Assembly: GCA_025201365.1 (NCBI GenBank)
Contig: JAIXMF010000007.1
Location: 124,001 to 188,000 of the forward strand
DNA length: 64,000 bases
DNA from: Syncephalis plumigaleata
Lineage: Eukaryota; Zoopagomycota; Zoopagomycetes; Zoopagales; Piptocephalidaceae
Direction of reading: 5' to 3'
In this document: positions 62,501 to 64,000 of the stretch, piece by piece
Position numbering within the stretch: position 1 is the first letter of the stretch
Layout of the letters: each line of letters begins with the position of its first letter
Position numbers and translations under genes: made by a program
Notes under the pieces: generated by a model
Databases searched by the model: none
What the model saw: only the letters and a program-made list of their open reading frames with translations
Told to the model about the DNA's origin: nothing

Positions 62501-62718
62501 TTCAGCTGTATATGGGTGGCCGCATTTGTCAAAGGCGGGGTTAATAGTGGCATCTCGGACGGCGATTCCGGTGTAGGTATTGGTGGCAAAGGCTTCTCCA
62601 GACTAGTTACTTTAGCGCGAGCAGGCGATTTACGAGGTAGGGTTGGCGGCGGTCGTTGTGGAGGGCCAACCGGCGGGTTATTCGCCAGCTTTTTTAAAGC
62701 GAATGCCTCGGTCTCCAT
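59551..62718 (-). CDS. PX- and PB1-domain scaffold protein, polarity-factor-like
   Basis: Single exon, 1,055 residues, intact. The N-terminus is Pro-rich with class-I/II SH3-ligand-like motifs (VGPPQRPPPTLPRKSPARAK, LEKPLPPIPTPE). A PX domain follows at about residues 165-293 (VRVVSYERREDGCFWYTLHV, the basic YRIYEDFVELSIRLAYTF, PLAPLLESF, LDCYVARLV, MREFF). A disordered region of about 650 residues comes next, with many SP/TP sites. A PB1-like domain ends the protein (about 975-1055: VDVKVVLDKTRLIKVQIPRH, YDELRTRIDDKF, ILVYRESNADG, VVLFECPERVTFF). PX plus PB1 is the C-terminal layout of Bem1/Scd2, the Cdc42 scaffold, but no SH3 domain is seen here. It may bind phosphoinositides and a Cdc24-type PB1 partner (inference). 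Confidence 0.8.
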   Translation of the reverse strand: METEAFALKKLANNPPVGPPQRPPPTLPRKSPARAKVTSLEKPLPPIPTPESPSEMPLLTPPLTNAATHIQLNNSADVNHSLMGLVKTETATIVNDMSLLSLSVPPNSAVTSPTLLVTPTESDSVPALVDGDTTPFADVPVRDHTRHLKRRSMLHRPYEGVKLASELESVRVVSYERREDGCFWYTLHVTPKPRYLPPPPKAPRIVMRPQPYAIYRIYEDFVELSIRLAYTFNLDVSSARPLAPLLESFTRAQQRNANVPFDMMDQLDCYVARLVASDQQVQQSRPMREFFGIWRSDVNYKLSRSIVDPLARTFAQRTTLPNQNDQEDPDHLDARWSSIATAGSRTPPMSGRNVAANSSNAYSNDESTTESTAEAAASSSSSPNTSPTFRSPLTPQLKQSIRQLQRNTSVNKLVQRAKTVLVRSRAPSDTREIEEEVAAVAAASTLRQMQNGAAGVVAIAAPWNQTGASPSASPSSAMPRLIRLGSLNTIPRQLDSSITSAAPWNRKFSHDDTEYRPRMSEETARMAADWRVESVGLSRSQSLMNREEQSVKATRVLPPVKANDRRKKLESITGSEADAPTPEAAANEPTSPKLSNDGSNGMNRTPEPVTVKKQLSAELLNILSETKSNEETQQPQYAGSAIAAVAMRVNGEHDTANSDPEAIRKPLVQAIALAGLRRKRTLEQLKQGQNEEETATTATIVEPDTSDITEKEAETEAITRGGNKEATKRKMTIDTKATVSTASVQQLATQHVHEIESPQPKPKTIALPTMNSLRSQLPIFSPLSPQIPITPYTGTSTPPANTSNVTDIPVFNDTSDILSSNASWRSRSADSSPVNLIHSTPIQSSKMITSMTSTLLTKPTTPTTATTTATTAYDGKDATGTDAETSSRALTGLLRHHRSQPGIRDSVLIRRTDSIAPRPTQAQLARARTIAHSPNNTFIARRNKARQAALDVSMPSSIASPTSILPEVGLVDVKVVLDKTRLIKVQIPRHITYDELRTRIDDKFKRCGHGDQATKDRILVYRESNADGAIVRIEGDFALGVVLFECPERVTFFAV

Positions 62719-64000
62719 GATATATATCTCTATATACGCTAGACTTGGCGTGTCAGTCGACGTTCTTTTTGTTTCTTTCGGCTAAAGCAGGTATACTAAC
62801 AATAACAATATTAACAACAATAAGAATTAAAGAAAAAGACAAATGCGACAATAGAAGACGACGCTTAGATTAGTACAAGGAAAGTAACCGGTTGTTGCGA
62901 TGGATAAGCAACAAGATAAATGGTGGTGTTGTTGTTGTATTTATCTTTCCCCCTCACTCAATCGATGGTCTATTCGTGAAAATGGCAGTGCCAAAAATAG
63001 CCGTCGTTCTACTATTAGAATAAGAAGCGTCTAATGGAAATAGACGAGGTATGAAAAAATGGGAAGAAAGAGCAAGTTTTTGCTTTGTGAAAATCAGTAG
63101 ATAATCTTTTTAATAACAGCAAAGAACAATAGAAAGGAGTTTGTAGAGATGAACAATGATTTGTAGAATGAAGGTGTACGGATATGTACAAGCAATGGCA
63201 TGGCTATTCCCATTTACACTTGCTGTCATGTCACCTTTGTATCGCGTCTACACTTCATCGCTGTCACTCACTCATCCACTCATTCGTTCATTCACTTGCT
63301 TATTCACAATGTCACCAATGTTAATATCCCCTCTCCTCTCCTCTCCTTCCTCTCTCTCTCTCTTTCTCTCTCTCTCTCTTCCTCTCTCTCCTACGTTATA
63401 ATAGTACTTTCTCCTTTACCTTGATCTCTCTCTCTCTCGTTCTTTCTCTTCTTTTCTTCGATGGTATATCGTGTGTTTATCTTGCTAAAAGGGGGTGTGA
63501 ACCGTAGATGTTATTCGGAGTTTAACGAGTGGAAAAAAAGATATCAAAAAATAATAAGAATGTTGCTATAGAACAACAACAACAACAAAAGATGTATGCA
63601 CGAGAAAGAATATACTAATGGTAGAGCTCAATTAATAAATGTAAAATCCTATACCATATACGCGTACACGGCCACACGGTATTAATATTGCCAATGGGCC
63701 TATTCCAACGGAAATAACGGTATGGGAACAGTTCAAATTCGCTGGTAACAAGTAAATGTGCCCTTAGGACTTTGCTATATGGAAGAATGGTAGCAATGAT
63801 TGTTTGCAACAGGTTTACGGCTGCCGTATTGGCATGCGTAAAAATAACTGTGGGGTAAAGGAAGAGAGGATGCGCAAGTCAATACGCAGCAATTATAATG
63901 TGGTAGGCAAATAATAGCAATGATAGCAATAGGTAGAAGAAGAATGGAAGAAAGATGAAGCTACTAATATGCACGGCAAAAGTGTACTTCAATAACGATA
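62719..64000. other. 5' flank of PX-PB1 gene and right edge
   Basis: TATA-type and CT-rich tracts: TCTC repeats at about 63,350-63,390 and 63,425-63,450. The open frames here are microsatellite-derived. No gene supported to the window end. Confidence 0.5.

Noticed and set aside
61716-62785. Plus-strand frames opposite the PX-PB1 gene
   Set aside because: Antisense shadows of a 1,055-codon intact gene with recognised domains.

Overview
The window looks like nuclear DNA of an early-diverging filamentous fungus (zoopagomycete or mucoromycete grade). The AT-rich intergenic DNA is full of microsatellites and CT-rich tracts. Genes carry many short introns with GTAAGT-type donors and CTAAT/CTAAC-like branch points. 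The gene content is fungal: GPI-type chitin deacetylases, low-complexity cell-wall proteins, a Bud4-like PH protein, a CaMKK/SNF1-activating-type kinase and a PX-PB1 polarity protein. I recognised no tRNA or rRNA gene, CRISPR array or virus-like element.

Layout. 0.3-5.2 kb: a DHA2-type drug transporter and two chitin deacetylases, all on minus. 6.2-12.3 kb: a two-domain rhodanese (+), a secreted Ser/Pro-rich protein (-) and a Gln/His-rich protein (+). 14-24.7 kb: a large disordered protein (+), a PMP3-like membrane protein with a long tail (-), an AIG1/FAR-17a-like membrane protein (+) and the AP-2 alpha subunit (-). 25-26 kb: two opposed fragments with a TnpB/Fanzor-like C-terminal motif, one of them inside a perfect 16-bp inverted repeat. 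26.5-29.4 kb: a nine-exon Bud4/anillin-like PH protein. 29.9-38.4 kb: a cluster of seven same-strand genes for small secreted, GPI-anchor-like low-complexity proteins. 39-45.4 kb: inositol monophosphatase and the kinase. 46.2-47.4 kb: an unknown membrane-anchored protein (-). 55-62.7 kb, all minus: Fes1-type Hsp70 exchange factor, protoporphyrinogen oxidase, thioredoxin and the PX-PB1 protein.

The outstanding feature is 47,888-55,043 (+). Between an ordinary first exon and an ordinary last exon lie about 84 tandem units of about 80 bp. Each unit reads as a complete small intron (GTAAGT donor, CTAAT-like branch site, AG acceptor). Consecutive introns are separated in about 72 cases by exactly three bases. 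Read as exons these single codons contain no stop. All but two of the micro-exons are multiples of three long, and the two 8-nt exceptions bring the frame exactly from the first exon into a 56-codon open frame in the last exon. The predicted product is about 192 residues from 7.16 kb, interrupted by about 85 introns, with roughly every central codon on its own exon. I know of no described gene with this architecture; the structure is read from sequence only and needs transcript evidence.

A second, more technical pattern is that most genes in the left 24 kb (transporter, both chitin deacetylases, rhodanese, 8.3-kb, 11.4-kb and 14-kb genes, AP-2 alpha) carry one or more single-base deletions, usually in short homopolymers. 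By contrast the genes from 26.5 kb onward whose exons I summed close in frame exactly. Consensus sequence error is the simplest explanation.
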